DNA of 64,000 bases from Kaistella sp. (GTDB taxonomy: Bacteria; Bacteroidota; Bacteroidia; Flavobacteriales; Weeksellaceae): NCBI GenBank assembly GCA_019459085.1, contig JAIBEW010000029.1, forward strand, positions 62,001 to 126,000, given 5' to 3'. Below the pieces are notes generated by a model. The model saw only the letters and a list, made by a program, of their open reading frames with translations. It was not told where the DNA came from and did no database searches. Numbering within the stretch: the first letter of the stretch is position 1; each line of letters opens with the position of its first letter. Positions 42,072 through 51,370 of the stretch are shown here, piece after piece. A program made the position numbers and the translations under genes.

Positions 42072-43166
42072 ATGAAAATAATCGACGCCTATATCATCAA
42101 AAAATACCTCGGAACCTTCGTGTTCATGCTGGCTTTGCTGTCGATTGTGGTTTTGGTTATTGATGTTCAGCAAAAAGCGCCGCGGATTGAGCAGAACGGA
42201 TTTACCGTTTCTTATTTCCTCGTGCATTATTATCCGTTCTGGATCATTTATCTCGTCGTCACCTTCCTTTCGATTTTGGTTTTTATCTCGGTGATTTTTT
42301 TCACTTCCAGAATGGCAAACAATACAGAAATCGTTGCGATCATCAGCAGTGGCGCCAGTTTTCACCGGTTTGCCAAACCCTATCTTCTGGCTTCGCTATT
42401 CATTGCGGTTCTTTCTCTTGGCATCAATCATTATGTGCTGCCGTGGGCAAATATTAAAAAAAATACGCTGGAAGCTTACACGTACAATGATACCAACCGC
42501 GAAAAAATCCTCGGAAGCGCCTCAGTCTCCACGCAACTAAGCAGCAATGAGTATATTTTCATCAGCAGCTACAACAAAAAGGAAAAAAGAGGTTCCGGTT
42601 TTGCGTATCAGAAATTCGATAAAAACGGGCGGTTGGTGTATCAACTCTCTTCGAATGAGGTAAGCTGGGATAAAACAAAGAAAACTTTTGTGCTGAATAA
42701 TTTTTTGGAGAAAACCGTTAAGAAAGATGATACTGAAATCCTCGCGAACGGCCCCGAAAGAAACAAAAGCTTCGGGTTGCCGCCTGAAGAACTCTTCCCC
42801 GACGAACTTCTGGGTCAGAACAAAACCACTCCAAATCTGATCAAGTTTATTAAAAACGAACGCGAAAAAGGAAACGGAAATCTGAATACCTACCTGAATG
42901 AGCTGCATCAGAGAACCTCAATGCCGCTATCGATTATTATTTTAACGTTTTTAGCGCTTTCTCTTTCATCTCAGAAAAAACGGGGCGGTCTGGGATTAAA
43001 TCTGGCACTCGGAATATCACTTGCCTTTATTTTTGTTTTTTCTTTCGAAATGTTGAAGGTGGTTTCGGAGAATAACACCCTTAGTCCTGCAGTTGCCATG
43101 TGGCTGCCGAACGTGTTTTTCGGAGTCATTGCTTTAATTTTATACGTAAAAAGGGCAAATCAGTAA
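42072..43166 (+). CDS. LptF/LptG-family permease (YjgP/YjgQ)
   Basis: Membrane component of the LptBFG transporter that extracts lipopolysaccharide from the inner membrane. The N-terminus MKIIDAYIIKKYLGTFVFML, three early spans, a large periplasmic beta domain (about residues 120-260) and three C-terminal spans (SLSIIILTFLALSLSSQ, GLGLNLALGISLAFIFVFSFEML, VAMWLPNVFFGVIALILYV) fit the family. An ATG at 42057 directly after the tgt stop adds five residues, but the start at 42072 matches homologue N-termini better. LptF and LptG cannot be told apart. Its end overlaps the end of birA tail to tail by 7 bases. Confidence 0.88.
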   Translation: MKIIDAYIIKKYLGTFVFMLALLSIVVLVIDVQQKAPRIEQNGFTVSYFLVHYYPFWIIYLVVTFLSILVFISVIFFTSRMANNTEIVAIISSGASFHRFAKPYLLASLFIAVLSLGINHYVLPWANIKKNTLEAYTYNDTNREKILGSASVSTQLSSNEYIFISSYNKKEKRGSGFAYQKFDKNGRLVYQLSSNEVSWDKTKKTFVLNNFLEKTVKKDDTEILANGPERNKSFGLPPEELFPDELLGQNKTTPNLIKFIKNEREKGNGNLNTYLNELHQRTSMPLSIIILTFLALSLSSQKKRGGLGLNLALGISLAFIFVFSFEMLKVVSENNTLSPAVAMWLPNVFFGVIALILYVKRANQ

Positions 43167-43876
43167 AGCAATTCAATTTCCTTGTGAAAGAATTTTTGCA
43201 AACCGTCGTTTTCCAGTTCTACGTGCAGAAATCCCTCTTCATCAGCAAACTGAATGATGCCATTCTGTCGCACTCCCTGAATTTCAAAAACGGATATTTT
43301 ACCTTTTCTGAATAAGTGACTGTTAAATTCTTCAAGTATTTCGTGATCCAGAGCCGTTTTTTGTAAACCTTCAGTCAGATAAACATGCAATTTCAGGCTC
43401 ATTTCCTCAAGCTCAAAGCGTTGCCCTGTCTGGGAAAAAAGGGATCCTGCCTTCGGTAAATCCTGAAAAGTGCTCTGCAGCAGATTGATTCCGATGCCGA
43501 TGATGAGGTAATTTTCATCTTTAACTTTTTTTGCTTCAATCAGAATACCGCTTACTTTTTTACTGTTGATGATGAGGTCATTTGGCCATTTTATCTCGAC
43601 TTCAGTTTTTGTCAATTTGGCAAGAAAATCACGCAAAAGCAACGCGGTACGAAAATTGAACAGTTGGTGGGAGCGTTGCGAATCCTCATTTTTCACAGCC
43701 AGCGAATATGAAATATTTAAATTTTTCGGTGCTTCCCACGAATTCCCGTACTGACCTTTACCACGGGTTTGGTTAAAGGTATAAACTCCAAGAAAAGACA
43801 AAGTATTCTCCTGAAGAAAATTCACGATTTCTTCATTGGTGGAAGTCGATTTTTTTAAGTAATAAAGGGAATCCAT
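43160..43876 (-). CDS. birA: biotin--[acetyl-CoA-carboxylase] ligase
   Basis: Attaches biotin to the carboxyl-carrier protein. The 238-residue protein has the catalytic domain: STNEEIVNFL, the biotinyl-AMP loop in FNQTRGKGQYGNSWEAPKNLNISYSL, EIKWPNDLIINSKKVSGILIEA, and GIGINLLQ. There is no N-terminal winged-helix domain, so it is a non-regulating (group I) ligase. It converges on the LptF/G permease and is transcribed away from rsfS, an arrangement often seen in flavobacteria. Confidence 0.92.
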   Translation of the reverse strand: MDSLYYLKKSTSTNEEIVNFLQENTLSFLGVYTFNQTRGKGQYGNSWEAPKNLNISYSLAVKNEDSQRSHQLFNFRTALLLRDFLAKLTKTEVEIKWPNDLIINSKKVSGILIEAKKVKDENYLIIGIGINLLQSTFQDLPKAGSLFSQTGQRFELEEMSLKLHVYLTEGLQKTALDHEILEEFNSHLFRKGKISVFEIQGVRQNGIIQFADEEGFLHVELENDGLQKFFHKEIELLY

Positions 43877-43934
43877 TAAGAAAACTTTAAGAGTTTAAAG
43901 GCTTAAAAATAAGGGGAAAGTAAATAAAAAACAA

Positions 43935-43942
43935 TAAATTTG
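43935..43942 (+). promoter_or_regulatory. -7 promoter box for rsfS-ftsH
   Basis: TAAATTTG; predicted start near 43949, 12 bases before the rsfS ATG. Confidence 0.6.
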
Positions 43943-43960
43943 CAGATTATATAAATTTTA

Positions 43961-44326
43961 ATGAATAAATCGACAGAAAAAGAACAGCTAATCCAGAAAA
44001 TAGTTGAGTCAATACAAGATACAAAGGGTGAAGATATCATGATTTTCGACCTTTCAAATATAGAAAATTCCGTGGCAGAAACATTTGTGATCTGCAGCGG
44101 TAATTCCAATACGCAGGTTTCTGCGATTTCGGGAAATATCGAAAAAAAGGTAAGAAACGATCTTAAAGACCGTCCATGGCATGTTGAAGGAAACGAAAAC
44201 GCCATGTGGATTCTTCTTGATTATGTTTCTGTGGTGGTACACGTGTTTCAGAAAGAGATTCGGGAATATTACGATATCGAAGAACTTTGGGGAGACGCGA
44301 AAATCACTAAAATCGCGAACTTATAA
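43961..44326 (+). CDS. rsfS: ribosome silencing factor
   Basis: RsfS/Iojap protein that binds L14 and blocks subunit joining when nutrients are scarce. At 121 residues it has the family pattern: IVESIQDTKGEDIMIFDLSNIENSVAETFVICSGNSNTQVSAISGNIEKKVRNDL, then PWHVEGNENAMWILLDYVSVVVHVFQKEIREYYDIEELWGDA. It sits 19 bases upstream of ftsH, probably in one operon. Confidence 0.94.
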   Translation: MNKSTEKEQLIQKIVESIQDTKGEDIMIFDLSNIENSVAETFVICSGNSNTQVSAISGNIEKKVRNDLKDRPWHVEGNENAMWILLDYVSVVVHVFQKEIREYYDIEELWGDAKITKIANL

Positions 44327-44345
44327 TTTTTTTTAAAAAGTCTAA

Positions 44346-46325
44346 ATGAATAATAAAGGATTTAACTGGTTCTTTCCAATAGCTATTGTCGGCTTGCTTT
44401 TTCTGGTCTTCGGAAACGGACTGATGAGCAATTCTGCACCGGCAACATTAAATGAAGAAGGTTTTTTCAACCTCATGAATAAAGGCACTGTTGAAAAAGT
44501 AGTGGTGTATACCGATACTAAAGAGGCCGATGTGTTTCTTTCAAAAGTTGCACAAAGCGCAACAGCAGATAAAACAAAACCCTCCCTTTTTCCGGGCATG
44601 ACTGCAGCACCTGCACCTGACTACAGTTTAAAATTTGCAGATCTGAAATATTTTCAGGAAAAATTCGAAGCATTAAAAAAGGAAAACCCGCAGATCAAAA
44701 CACAGATGAATCTGGATGAGAAAGGATCTGCAATGCAGAGCATTCTGCTTCAGGCCCTCATGTGGTTTGCCATTATGTTTGCGCTGTATTTCATATTTTT
44801 CAGAAAAATGGGCGGTCCCGGCGGACCTGGCGGACAGATATTCTCCATTGGGAAGTCCCGCGCCAAACTGTTTGACGAAAAAGAAAAAATTCAGATCACA
44901 TTTAAAGATGTTGCCGGATTAGAAGGCGCAAAAGAAGAGGTTCAGGAAGTCGTAGATTTCCTTAAAAACTCCGAAAAATATACAAAATTAGGTGGAAAGA
45001 TCCCGAAAGGAGTTCTTTTGGTAGGTCCTCCGGGAACAGGAAAAACCCTTTTGGCCAAAGCTGTTGCAGGCGAAGCGAAAGTTCCGTTTTTCTCCCTTTC
45101 AGGTTCTGATTTTGTTGAAATGTTCGTTGGCGTTGGAGCTTCCAGAGTTCGTGATCTATTTGCACAGGCTAAAGCAAAATCTCCTGCAATCATTTTTATT
45201 GATGAGATTGATGCCATTGGTAGAGCCAGAGGCGGAAAAAACTTCACCGGTGGAAACGACGAAAGAGAAAATACCCTCAACCAATTGCTTACAGAAATGG
45301 ACGGTTTCGGAACCGACACGAACGTAATTGTGATGGGAGCGACCAACCGTGCAGATATTCTGGACAAAGCATTAATGAGAGCCGGCCGTTTCGACCGCTC
45401 GATTTATGTTGATTTGCCGGAACTTCATGAAAGAAGAGAAATCTTCGATGTGCATTTATCAAAAATAAAACTCGATCCGAATATCGACCGTGAATTTTTA
45501 GCAAAACAGACTCCCGGTTTCAGTGGAGCCGATATTGCAAATGTTTGTAACGAAGCAGCTTTAATCGCGGCGAGAAACGACCATGAAACCGTAACCAAAC
45601 AGGATTTTCTTGATGCTGTCGACCGTATCATTGGTGGACTTGAAAAGAAAAACAAAGCCATCAAACCTTCTGAAAAAAGAAGAGTTGCATATCACGAAGC
45701 GGGTCATGCTACCATTTCATGGCTTGTAGAACATGCTGCGCCACTTCTGAAAGTAACTATTGTACCGAGAGGCCGTTCTTTGGGAGCAGCGTGGTATCTT
45801 CCGGAAGAAAGACAACTGACGACGACAGAACAGATGTACGATGAACTTTGTGCGACTTTAGGCGGAAGAGCTGCAGAACAGACCATTTTCGGCAATATTT
45901 CCACCGGAGCACTTTCTGATCTTGAGAGAGTGACGAAACAGGCGCAGGCGATGGTAACGATTTATGGCCTTAACGAAAAACTCGGAAATATTTCATACTA
46001 CGACAGCTCCGGACAGGGTGAATACAGTTTCGGAAAGCCATACTCGGAGAATACAGCTAAAATGATTGATGAAGAAATTTCAAAAATCATTGAGACCCAA
46101 TATCAGAGAGCACTCGAAATCCTGGCTTCCAATAAAGACAAACTGGACGCTTTAGCCGCAAAACTTCTCGAAAAAGAAGTGATTTTCCGGGAAGATCTTG
46201 AAGAGATTTTCGGAAAAAGAGCATGGGATCCTGAACTTACGGAACATCCTGTTTCGAATACCCAAACACAGGAAGCACCGCCGCCGGAAACAATACAGGC
46301 TCCAGAAAGCAACACCCAGATTTAA
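44346..46325 (+). CDS. ftsH: ATP-dependent zinc metalloprotease FtsH
   Basis: Membrane-bound AAA+ protease for quality control of membrane and some soluble proteins. Two spans (about residues 8-26 and 133-152) flank the exported domain. The AAA module has Walker A GPPGTGKT (about residue 227), Walker [12 protein letters not shown], and arginine-finger region [14 protein letters not shown]. The zinc site is HEAGH (about residue 450), with the third ligand in the later [15 protein letters not shown] helix. The C-terminal tail (about 635-659) is rich in Gln, Thr and Pro. Length is 659 residues. A terminator follows. Confidence 0.96.
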   Translation: MNNKGFNWFFPIAIVGLLFLVFGNGLMSNSAPATLNEEGFFNLMNKGTVEKVVVYTDTKEADVFLSKVAQSATADKTKPSLFPGMTAAPAPDYSLKFADLKYFQEKFEALKKENPQIKTQMNLDEKGSAMQSILLQALMWFAIMFALYFIFFRKMGGPGGPGGQIFSIGKSRAKLFDEKEKIQITFKDVAGLEGAKEEVQEVVDFLKNSEKYTKLGGKIPKGVLLVGPPGTGKTLLAKAVAGEAKVPFFSLSGSDFVEMFVGVGASRVRDLFAQAKAKSPAIIFIDEIDAIGRARGGKNFTGGNDERENTLNQLLTEMDGFGTDTNVIVMGATNRADILDKALMRAGRFDRSIYVDLPELHERREIFDVHLSKIKLDPNIDREFLAKQTPGFSGADIANVCNEAALIAARNDHETVTKQDFLDAVDRIIGGLEKKNKAIKPSEKRRVAYHEAGHATISWLVEHAAPLLKVTIVPRGRSLGAAWYLPEERQLTTTEQMYDELCATLGGRAAEQTIFGNISTGALSDLERVTKQAQAMVTIYGLNEKLGNISYYDSSGQGEYSFGKPYSENTAKMIDEEISKIIETQYQRALEILASNKDKLDALAAKLLEKEVIFREDLEEIFGKRAWDPELTEHPVSNTQTQEAPPPETIQAPESNTQI

Positions 46326-46333
46326 TAAATAAG

Positions 46334-46375
46334 AAACCTGACAGAAAATACCAATAAAACTGTCAGGTTTTTTTA
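46334..46375 (+). terminator. terminator after ftsH
   Basis: The stem AAACCTGACAG/CTGTCAGGTTT with a 15-base loop is followed by TTTTTATT, nine bases past the ftsH stop. Confidence 0.88.
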
Positions 46376-46404
46376 TTATATTAAGCCTATTCATAATAAT
46401 TTTA

Positions 46405-46412
46405 TATTTTTG
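46405..46412 (+). promoter_or_regulatory. -7 promoter box for the LUD gene
   Basis: TATTTTTG; predicted start near 46419, 18 bases before the TTG start codon at 46437. Confidence 0.55.
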
Positions 46413-46436
46413 TATCAATCATCATAGCCCGGTAAA

Positions 46437-47018
46437 TTGAGTTTATTTAAAAAAATTGTTGGAAAATTACTGAATCAGCCTGATGCTGAAGAGACTCAGG
46501 ATTTCATTAAATTAGGGGACCAGCTGAAAAATGCTGATCTCGACTATAAATTTGCCCAGCTTTTTACCCTTTCCGGAGGATTTTTTAATTATTGTGCCGA
46601 CGAAGCGGAAGCGCTGCAGACCCTGAACCAGATTCTTAAAATAGAAGATGTGAAATCGGTTTTCTGCTGGGATCACGATTTACAAAACTTTTTGGACGTT
46701 GTAAAAATTCCGTACACCAAAGATTTGGAACTTTTTAACGACTGTGCATTTATCACCTGTGAATATCTGATCGCTTTTGACGGCAGAATCATGCTTTCCC
46801 ACAACAATATTCTACATTACCATTCTTCAAGACTGCCCGAAAAGATAGTCATTATGGCGAATGTTTCGCAGATTGTAAGCAATCTGGGCGATGCCATGAT
46901 GAAAATCAAGCGCAGTGGCAATATCCGCAATCTTACATCGATCAGCGGCAGCAATTCAAAGTTGGATACGCCAAGCAAAGACAATACAAAACTTTTCTTA
47001 CTTTTGCTGGAAGATTAA
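46437..47018 (+). CDS. LUD (LutC-like) domain protein
   Basis: 193 residues of the LutC/YkgG family, which in other bacteria takes part in lactate oxidation. Here lutA and lutB are absent, so the role is unclear. Family-like sequence: FAQLFTLSGGFFNYCADEAEALQTLNQIL, DCAFITCEYLIAFDGRIMLSHNNI and LPEKIVIMANVSQIVSNLGDAM. The start codon is TTG (46437): it gives the SLFKKIVGKLLNQ N-terminus expected for flavobacterial homologues and follows the promoter box, and no usable ATG lies nearby. It lies in the ftsH-LUD-cdsA-psd cluster typical of flavobacteria. Confidence 0.82.
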   Translation: MSLFKKIVGKLLNQPDAEETQDFIKLGDQLKNADLDYKFAQLFTLSGGFFNYCADEAEALQTLNQILKIEDVKSVFCWDHDLQNFLDVVKIPYTKDLELFNDCAFITCEYLIAFDGRIMLSHNNILHYHSSRLPEKIVIMANVSQIVSNLGDAMMKIKRSGNIRNLTSISGSNSKLDTPSKDNTKLFLLLLED

Positions 47019-47060
47019 CTTCATTCTTACCGAAGCATCTCAAAATGTAAATCTAACCTC

Positions 47061-47936
47061 TTGGATAAAAATCTAGTTCAACGCCTTTTCGGAGGAGCAA
47101 TGTACGGTTTGCTCATTATTTTCTGCACCACACCCCTGGGTTCTGAACTTGTTAACAGCATTTCCCCTGATCTCACACAGCAGCATTATCTCTATTACGG
47201 CCTTATCACGTTCTGCCTTTTTATGGGCGTTTGGGAATGCATGAAAATCATGAAATTCGATCCTAAAAGCTGGGAAAAATGGGCAATCTTCCCTGTCGTA
47301 ATTTTTGTTTTTTACCGGTATTCCAAAAGGTATTTCAATCATGGTTTCATCTTCGACTTTAATGTTTCGGAATTTCTTGCACTCTGTTTAATCGGAATCG
47401 CGGTCGTTACGCTTTTCAGATTTTCGAAAGAATTGTATTACGATAACGGAAAACTGATCTTTACAGTGATCTACACGGCACTGCCATTCAGTTTTGCACT
47501 GGGTCTGCCGAAGTTTTCGTCGATTGACAATACATTCAGTCTTGAAGTGTTCTTTCTCTTCATTTTGCTTTGGAGCAGCGACACGTTTGCTTATTTCACC
47601 GGCAAAATGTTTGGAAAACATAAAATGGCTCCTAAAATTTCACCCAATAAAACCTGGGAAGGTTTTGCCGGCGGAGTTGTGCTGACGTTGATCCTCTCTT
47701 TTTTTATTGAAAGATTTTATCCTGATCTGCGCGGAAACTGGATCATTGTCGGGCTTTTGGTTGCCGTATTCGCACCGTTCGGAGACCTTGTAGAAAGCAA
47801 GCTGAAAAGAACTTTTGGGGTAAAGGATTCCGGAAACATCATTCCGGGGCACGGCGGAATCTTAGACCGGCTCGACAGTTTTATTATTTGTGTTCCTGTT
47901 GTATATTTGTACTTTATTTTAGAAAAAATTATTTAA
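47061..47936 (+). CDS. cdsA: phosphatidate cytidylyltransferase
   Basis: Makes CDP-diacylglycerol, the precursor of all phospholipids, in the inner membrane. Several spans and the C-terminal CdsA signature are present: GDLVESKLKRTFGVKDSGNIIPGHGGILDRLDS. KISPNKTWEGFAGG is also conserved. Length is 291 residues. The start is a TTG (47061), giving DKNLVQRLFGGAMYG as in related proteins; the next ATG (47100) would lose 13 of these residues. psd follows six bases after the stop. Confidence 0.93.
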   Translation: MDKNLVQRLFGGAMYGLLIIFCTTPLGSELVNSISPDLTQQHYLYYGLITFCLFMGVWECMKIMKFDPKSWEKWAIFPVVIFVFYRYSKRYFNHGFIFDFNVSEFLALCLIGIAVVTLFRFSKELYYDNGKLIFTVIYTALPFSFALGLPKFSSIDNTFSLEVFFLFILLWSSDTFAYFTGKMFGKHKMAPKISPNKTWEGFAGGVVLTLILSFFIERFYPDLRGNWIIVGLLVAVFAPFGDLVESKLKRTFGVKDSGNIIPGHGGILDRLDSFIICVPVVYLYFILEKII

Positions 47937-47942
47937 AAATTC

Positions 47943-48596
47943 ATGAAACTCCACAAAGAATCCACCGGAACCATCTTGGTTGCAAGTATTGTATTTGCAC
48001 TTGTTGCACTTGTTTCCGTTTATTATCTGCACATGTGGTCGCTCCTGATCATTGTTCCGCTGCTGTTGATTTACGGACTTGTTTTCTGGTTTTTCCGGGT
48101 TCCGAACCGCGACATCCAGGATCATAAAGAGAATGTAATCGCTCCGGTTGACGGAAAAGTGGTGATGATTAAAGAAGTGGAGGAAACTGAATTTCTGAAA
48201 GAAAAATCGATACAGATTTCCATTTTCATGTCGCCGCTCAATGTTCATATCTGTCGCTATCCCGTTTCCGGAAAAGTGATTTATAAAAAATACCATCCCG
48301 GAAAATATCTGGTTGCATGGCACGAGAAATCCTCCACTGAAAACGAAAGAACAACCATTGCTGTTGAAAGTTTAACGCATCATAAAGTCGTGTTCCGCCA
48401 AATTGCCGGTTATGTTGCCCGAAGAATTGTCTTCTATTGTAATGAAGGCGACGACGCAAAAGCAGGTCACGAATTCGGTTTCATAAAATTCGGTTCCCGA
48501 ATGGATATTTTTCTCCCTTTAGACACCGAAATCATCTGCAAAATTGGCGACCGCACGACAGGCGGAATGGATGTGATTGCCAAAATGAAGGAGTAA
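47943..48596 (+). CDS. psd: phosphatidylserine decarboxylase, short (pyruvoyl) form
   Basis: Decarboxylates phosphatidylserine to phosphatidylethanolamine. At 217 residues it is the short, archaeal/Bacteroidota-type enzyme: two N-terminal spans (about residues 9-50), VIAPVDGKVVMIKEV, SIQISIFMSPLNVHICRYPVSGKVIYKKYHPGKYL, ERTTIAVES, and the self-cleaving region FGFIKFGSRMDIFLP, where the GS serine should become the pyruvoyl group. It lies directly downstream of cdsA, its pathway partner; pssA is not in the window. Confidence 0.92.
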   Translation: MKLHKESTGTILVASIVFALVALVSVYYLHMWSLLIIVPLLLIYGLVFWFFRVPNRDIQDHKENVIAPVDGKVVMIKEVEETEFLKEKSIQISIFMSPLNVHICRYPVSGKVIYKKYHPGKYLVAWHEKSSTENERTTIAVESLTHHKVVFRQIAGYVARRIVFYCNEGDDAKAGHEFGFIKFGSRMDIFLPLDTEIICKIGDRTTGGMDVIAKMKE

Positions 48597-48669
48597 ACCC
48601 GCTGATTCCAGCTGCTCTGGATTTGCGTTTCAGATTTTATTATTATATTTAAAAAATAAAAATCTGTAA

Positions 48670-49230
48670 ATGAGAAGTTTTCTGCTGATTATTATTGTTT
48701 TAGGAATTTCAATTTCGTGCAATCCAAAAAAAACTGAAGAAATTACCGAAAGGGAAAGAGTGCTTTCTGAAAAAGAAAAAGCTTTTGAACTGAAAGCCGC
48801 TGATTACGAAGCGCTGAAAAAAATACGGGACAGTCTTCAGGAAATCAAAAATGCTCCCGAAATAGCGCCGGTACTGCCCGAAAATTTACTCGGAACCTGG
48901 GTCGGCAAAATAGTCTGCACCGAATCTAATTGCAAGGAACATGTGATCGGCGACCAAAGGACAGATGATTTCGAACTTTTCAGAAGCAATAATCAACTCA
49001 GTGCAAAACTCAGCAACAAAACAGGCAGTTCAAGAATCTATACAGGATCCTATGACGGCGAAGAAATCAAACTTATTTACCAGTCAGACTCTACTGCGGT
49101 AAAACCTACCAAAACGGTTTTTATTTTCAGGGAAATTGCCCCTGATCGTATTTCGGGAATCCGGGAAACCATTGGAAAAAAAGATTGTGTTGCCAAATTT
49201 TCTGTCGAACTCGTTCGACCAAAAAGTTAA
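48670..49230 (+). CDS. lipoprotein with coiled-coil, function unknown
   Basis: 186 residues: a signal peptide with lipobox SISC (Cys17) and a charged helical region likely to form a coiled coil (about residues 22-60: ITERERVLSEKEKAFELKAADYEALKKIRDSLQEI). A beta-rich domain follows (LGTWVGKIVCTESNCKEHVIGDQRTDDFELFRSNNQLSAKL...). I do not recognise a named family. It lies four bases before the antiporter and is probably co-transcribed with it. Confidence 0.78.
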   Translation: MRSFLLIIIVLGISISCNPKKTEEITERERVLSEKEKAFELKAADYEALKKIRDSLQEIKNAPEIAPVLPENLLGTWVGKIVCTESNCKEHVIGDQRTDDFELFRSNNQLSAKLSNKTGSSRIYTGSYDGEEIKLIYQSDSTAVKPTKTVFIFREIAPDRISGIRETIGKKDCVAKFSVELVRPKS

Positions 49231-49233
49231 CTG

Positions 49234-51363
49234 ATGTTTATTACTTTACTAAGCCTGTCTCACACCACCCTACCTTTAGAGGATCCTATACTTAAATTTC
49301 TGGTGGTTTTAATAATCATCCTTTTTGCACCTCTTCTTTTAAATAAGATCAAAATTCCGCATCTTTTAGGACTTATCATTGCAGGAGCGGTGATAGGACC
49401 CAACGGATTTAATATACTTTCCCGAGACAGTAATATTGTGGTAACAGGAACTACAGGCCTGCTATATATCATGTTTCTGGCAGGACTTGAAATCGATATA
49501 GCGGAATTCAAGAAAAACAAATGGAAGAGTCTGGGATTTGGAGCTTATACGTTTATTATTCCGTTTATTTTAGGAATCACTGTTGCACATTATTTACTGG
49601 ATTACAACTGGCTCACTTCCTTCCTCTTTGCGAGTTTATTTTCCTCCCACACGCTGATTTCATACCCAATCATCAGCAAATTTGGGATCGTAAAAAACCG
49701 CGCGGTAAATGTAACTGTGGGCGGAACTGTGATTACCGACATTCTGGCATTACTCGTACTCGCAGTGGTAGTGGGAATGACGACCGGCGAAGTAAATGCT
49801 GCATTCTGGACAAAACTTTCAATTTCCATCCTGGTTTTCGGCGCAGTGGTTCTATTTGGATTTCCCATTATCGGAAGATGGTTCTTTAAAAAGGTAGACG
49901 ACAAAATTTCACAGTATATTTTTGTTTTGGTCATGATTTATCTAGCCTCACTTCTGGCTGAACTTGCGGGCGTTGAGGCAATTATCGGTGCATTCCTCGC
50001 CGGTCTTGCACTCAACCGTCTCATTCCGCATACATCAGCACTCATGAACAGAGTGGAATTTGTGGGCAATGCGATTTTTATTCCCTTTTTCCTGATTAGT
50101 GTTGGAATGCTGGTTGATTTCAAGGTATTTTTTAATGATTTTGACACCATTAAGGTGGCGTTATTGATGATTGGCATTTCTATTGGCGGAAAATATCTGG
50201 CTTCCATTGCCACACAGAAATCTTTTAAATACACGAAAGAAGAAGGCATGATTATTTTTGGTTTAAGTTCTGCCTCTGCAGCGGCAACATTGGCCACCGT
50301 GATGGTAGGTTACAATATTATTTTAGGGGAAAATGATGCTGGAGAACCAATCAGGCTCCTGAACGAAAGTGTATTGAACGGAAGCATTCTTCTTATTCTG
50401 ATTTCCTGTACGATCTCATCTTTAGTCAGCCAGAAAAATGCGCAGGCCATTCATGATACCGATAACGAAAACATGGTTACCGACACCAACCCTAACGAGG
50501 AAAGGCTGCTGATGGCCTTGAACTATGAGGAGACAATCGCGCCGATGACGAACCTGATTCTGGTACTTAAAGCCAAAAAAAATACGGACAATATTTATGC
50601 TTTAAATATCATCAATAAAGAAAGGAATGAATCCTCAGAAAAGAAAGCAGAAAAAATATTGGATGCCGCGCTTAAAATTGGCGCCTCGGCTGATGTGCAA
50701 ATAAAGCCCCTTAAAAGATTTGACAATGATGTACACAACGGTATTTCGAATGTATTAAAAGAACATAAAATTACGGACCTTTTAATCGGAATCAGTCCCG
50801 AAAGAGGCTTCACTCCAAGTTTTGTGTACAATCTGTATAACAATTATCTGGAGAATTTCAGCACGAATGTTTTGGTCTATCATGCTGTTCAGCCCCTGTC
50901 GACCATTAAGCGGTATTTGGTGATTTTCGCCGCCAATGCACACCGCGAACCGGGCTTTTTCCATTCTCTTTTGAAGATCTGGAATATTGGCAGAAATACC
51001 GGTGCAATGGTGGTTTTTCACGGACATGAAGACACCATTGCCATTATTGAAAAAATCAAGAAAAAAGTAAATATTGAAGCTGAATTCATAATCTTCAACA
51101 ATTGGGAAAACCTGGCTGTGATCGAAAAAACGATGAAAGATAATGATGCACTGATCCTGATGATGGCAAAACGCGGCATGATCTCCTATCATTTCTCAAT
51201 GAACGAAGTTCCGACGTTCCTGAATATTCATTTTAGTACACGAAATTATCTGATTATTTACCCGTTTGCGCTCGAAGATGAACAGATTCTCGCAGACCGT
51301 AATGTGAATAATCCGGAGGACTTCACCGAGATTGGAAACATCATTCAGAAAATCTTTAAATAA
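49234..51363 (+). CDS. CPA2-family cation:proton antiporter with C-terminal USP-like domains
   Basis: 709 residues. An N-terminal antiporter domain (about residues 1-395) has some 11-13 spans: IPHLLGLIIAGAVIGPNGFNIL, YIMFLAGLEIDIAEFKKNKW, FASLFSSHTLISYPIISKFG, and AGVEAIIGAFLAGLALNRLIPHTS. The cytosolic C-terminal half holds two universal-stress-like segments (about 420-560 and 570-700). It exchanges K+ or Na+ for H+; the ion cannot be read from sequence. The stop lies 8 bases from the end of the converging ABC exporter. Confidence 0.88.
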   Translation: MFITLLSLSHTTLPLEDPILKFLVVLIIILFAPLLLNKIKIPHLLGLIIAGAVIGPNGFNILSRDSNIVVTGTTGLLYIMFLAGLEIDIAEFKKNKWKSLGFGAYTFIIPFILGITVAHYLLDYNWLTSFLFASLFSSHTLISYPIISKFGIVKNRAVNVTVGGTVITDILALLVLAVVVGMTTGEVNAAFWTKLSISILVFGAVVLFGFPIIGRWFFKKVDDKISQYIFVLVMIYLASLLAELAGVEAIIGAFLAGLALNRLIPHTSALMNRVEFVGNAIFIPFFLISVGMLVDFKVFFNDFDTIKVALLMIGISIGGKYLASIATQKSFKYTKEEGMIIFGLSSASAAATLATVMVGYNIILGENDAGEPIRLLNESVLNGSILLILISCTISSLVSQKNAQAIHDTDNENMVTDTNPNEERLLMALNYEETIAPMTNLILVLKAKKNTDNIYALNIINKERNESSEKKAEKILDAALKIGASADVQIKPLKRFDNDVHNGISNVLKEHKITDLLIGISPERGFTPSFVYNLYNNYLENFSTNVLVYHAVQPLSTIKRYLVIFAANAHREPGFFHSLLKIWNIGRNTGAMVVFHGHEDTIAIIEKIKKKVNIEAEFIIFNNWENLAVIEKTMKDNDALILMMAKRGMISYHFSMNEVPTFLNIHFSTRNYLIIYPFALEDEQILADRNVNNPEDFTEIGNIIQKIFK

Positions 51364-51370
51364 TCACAGC

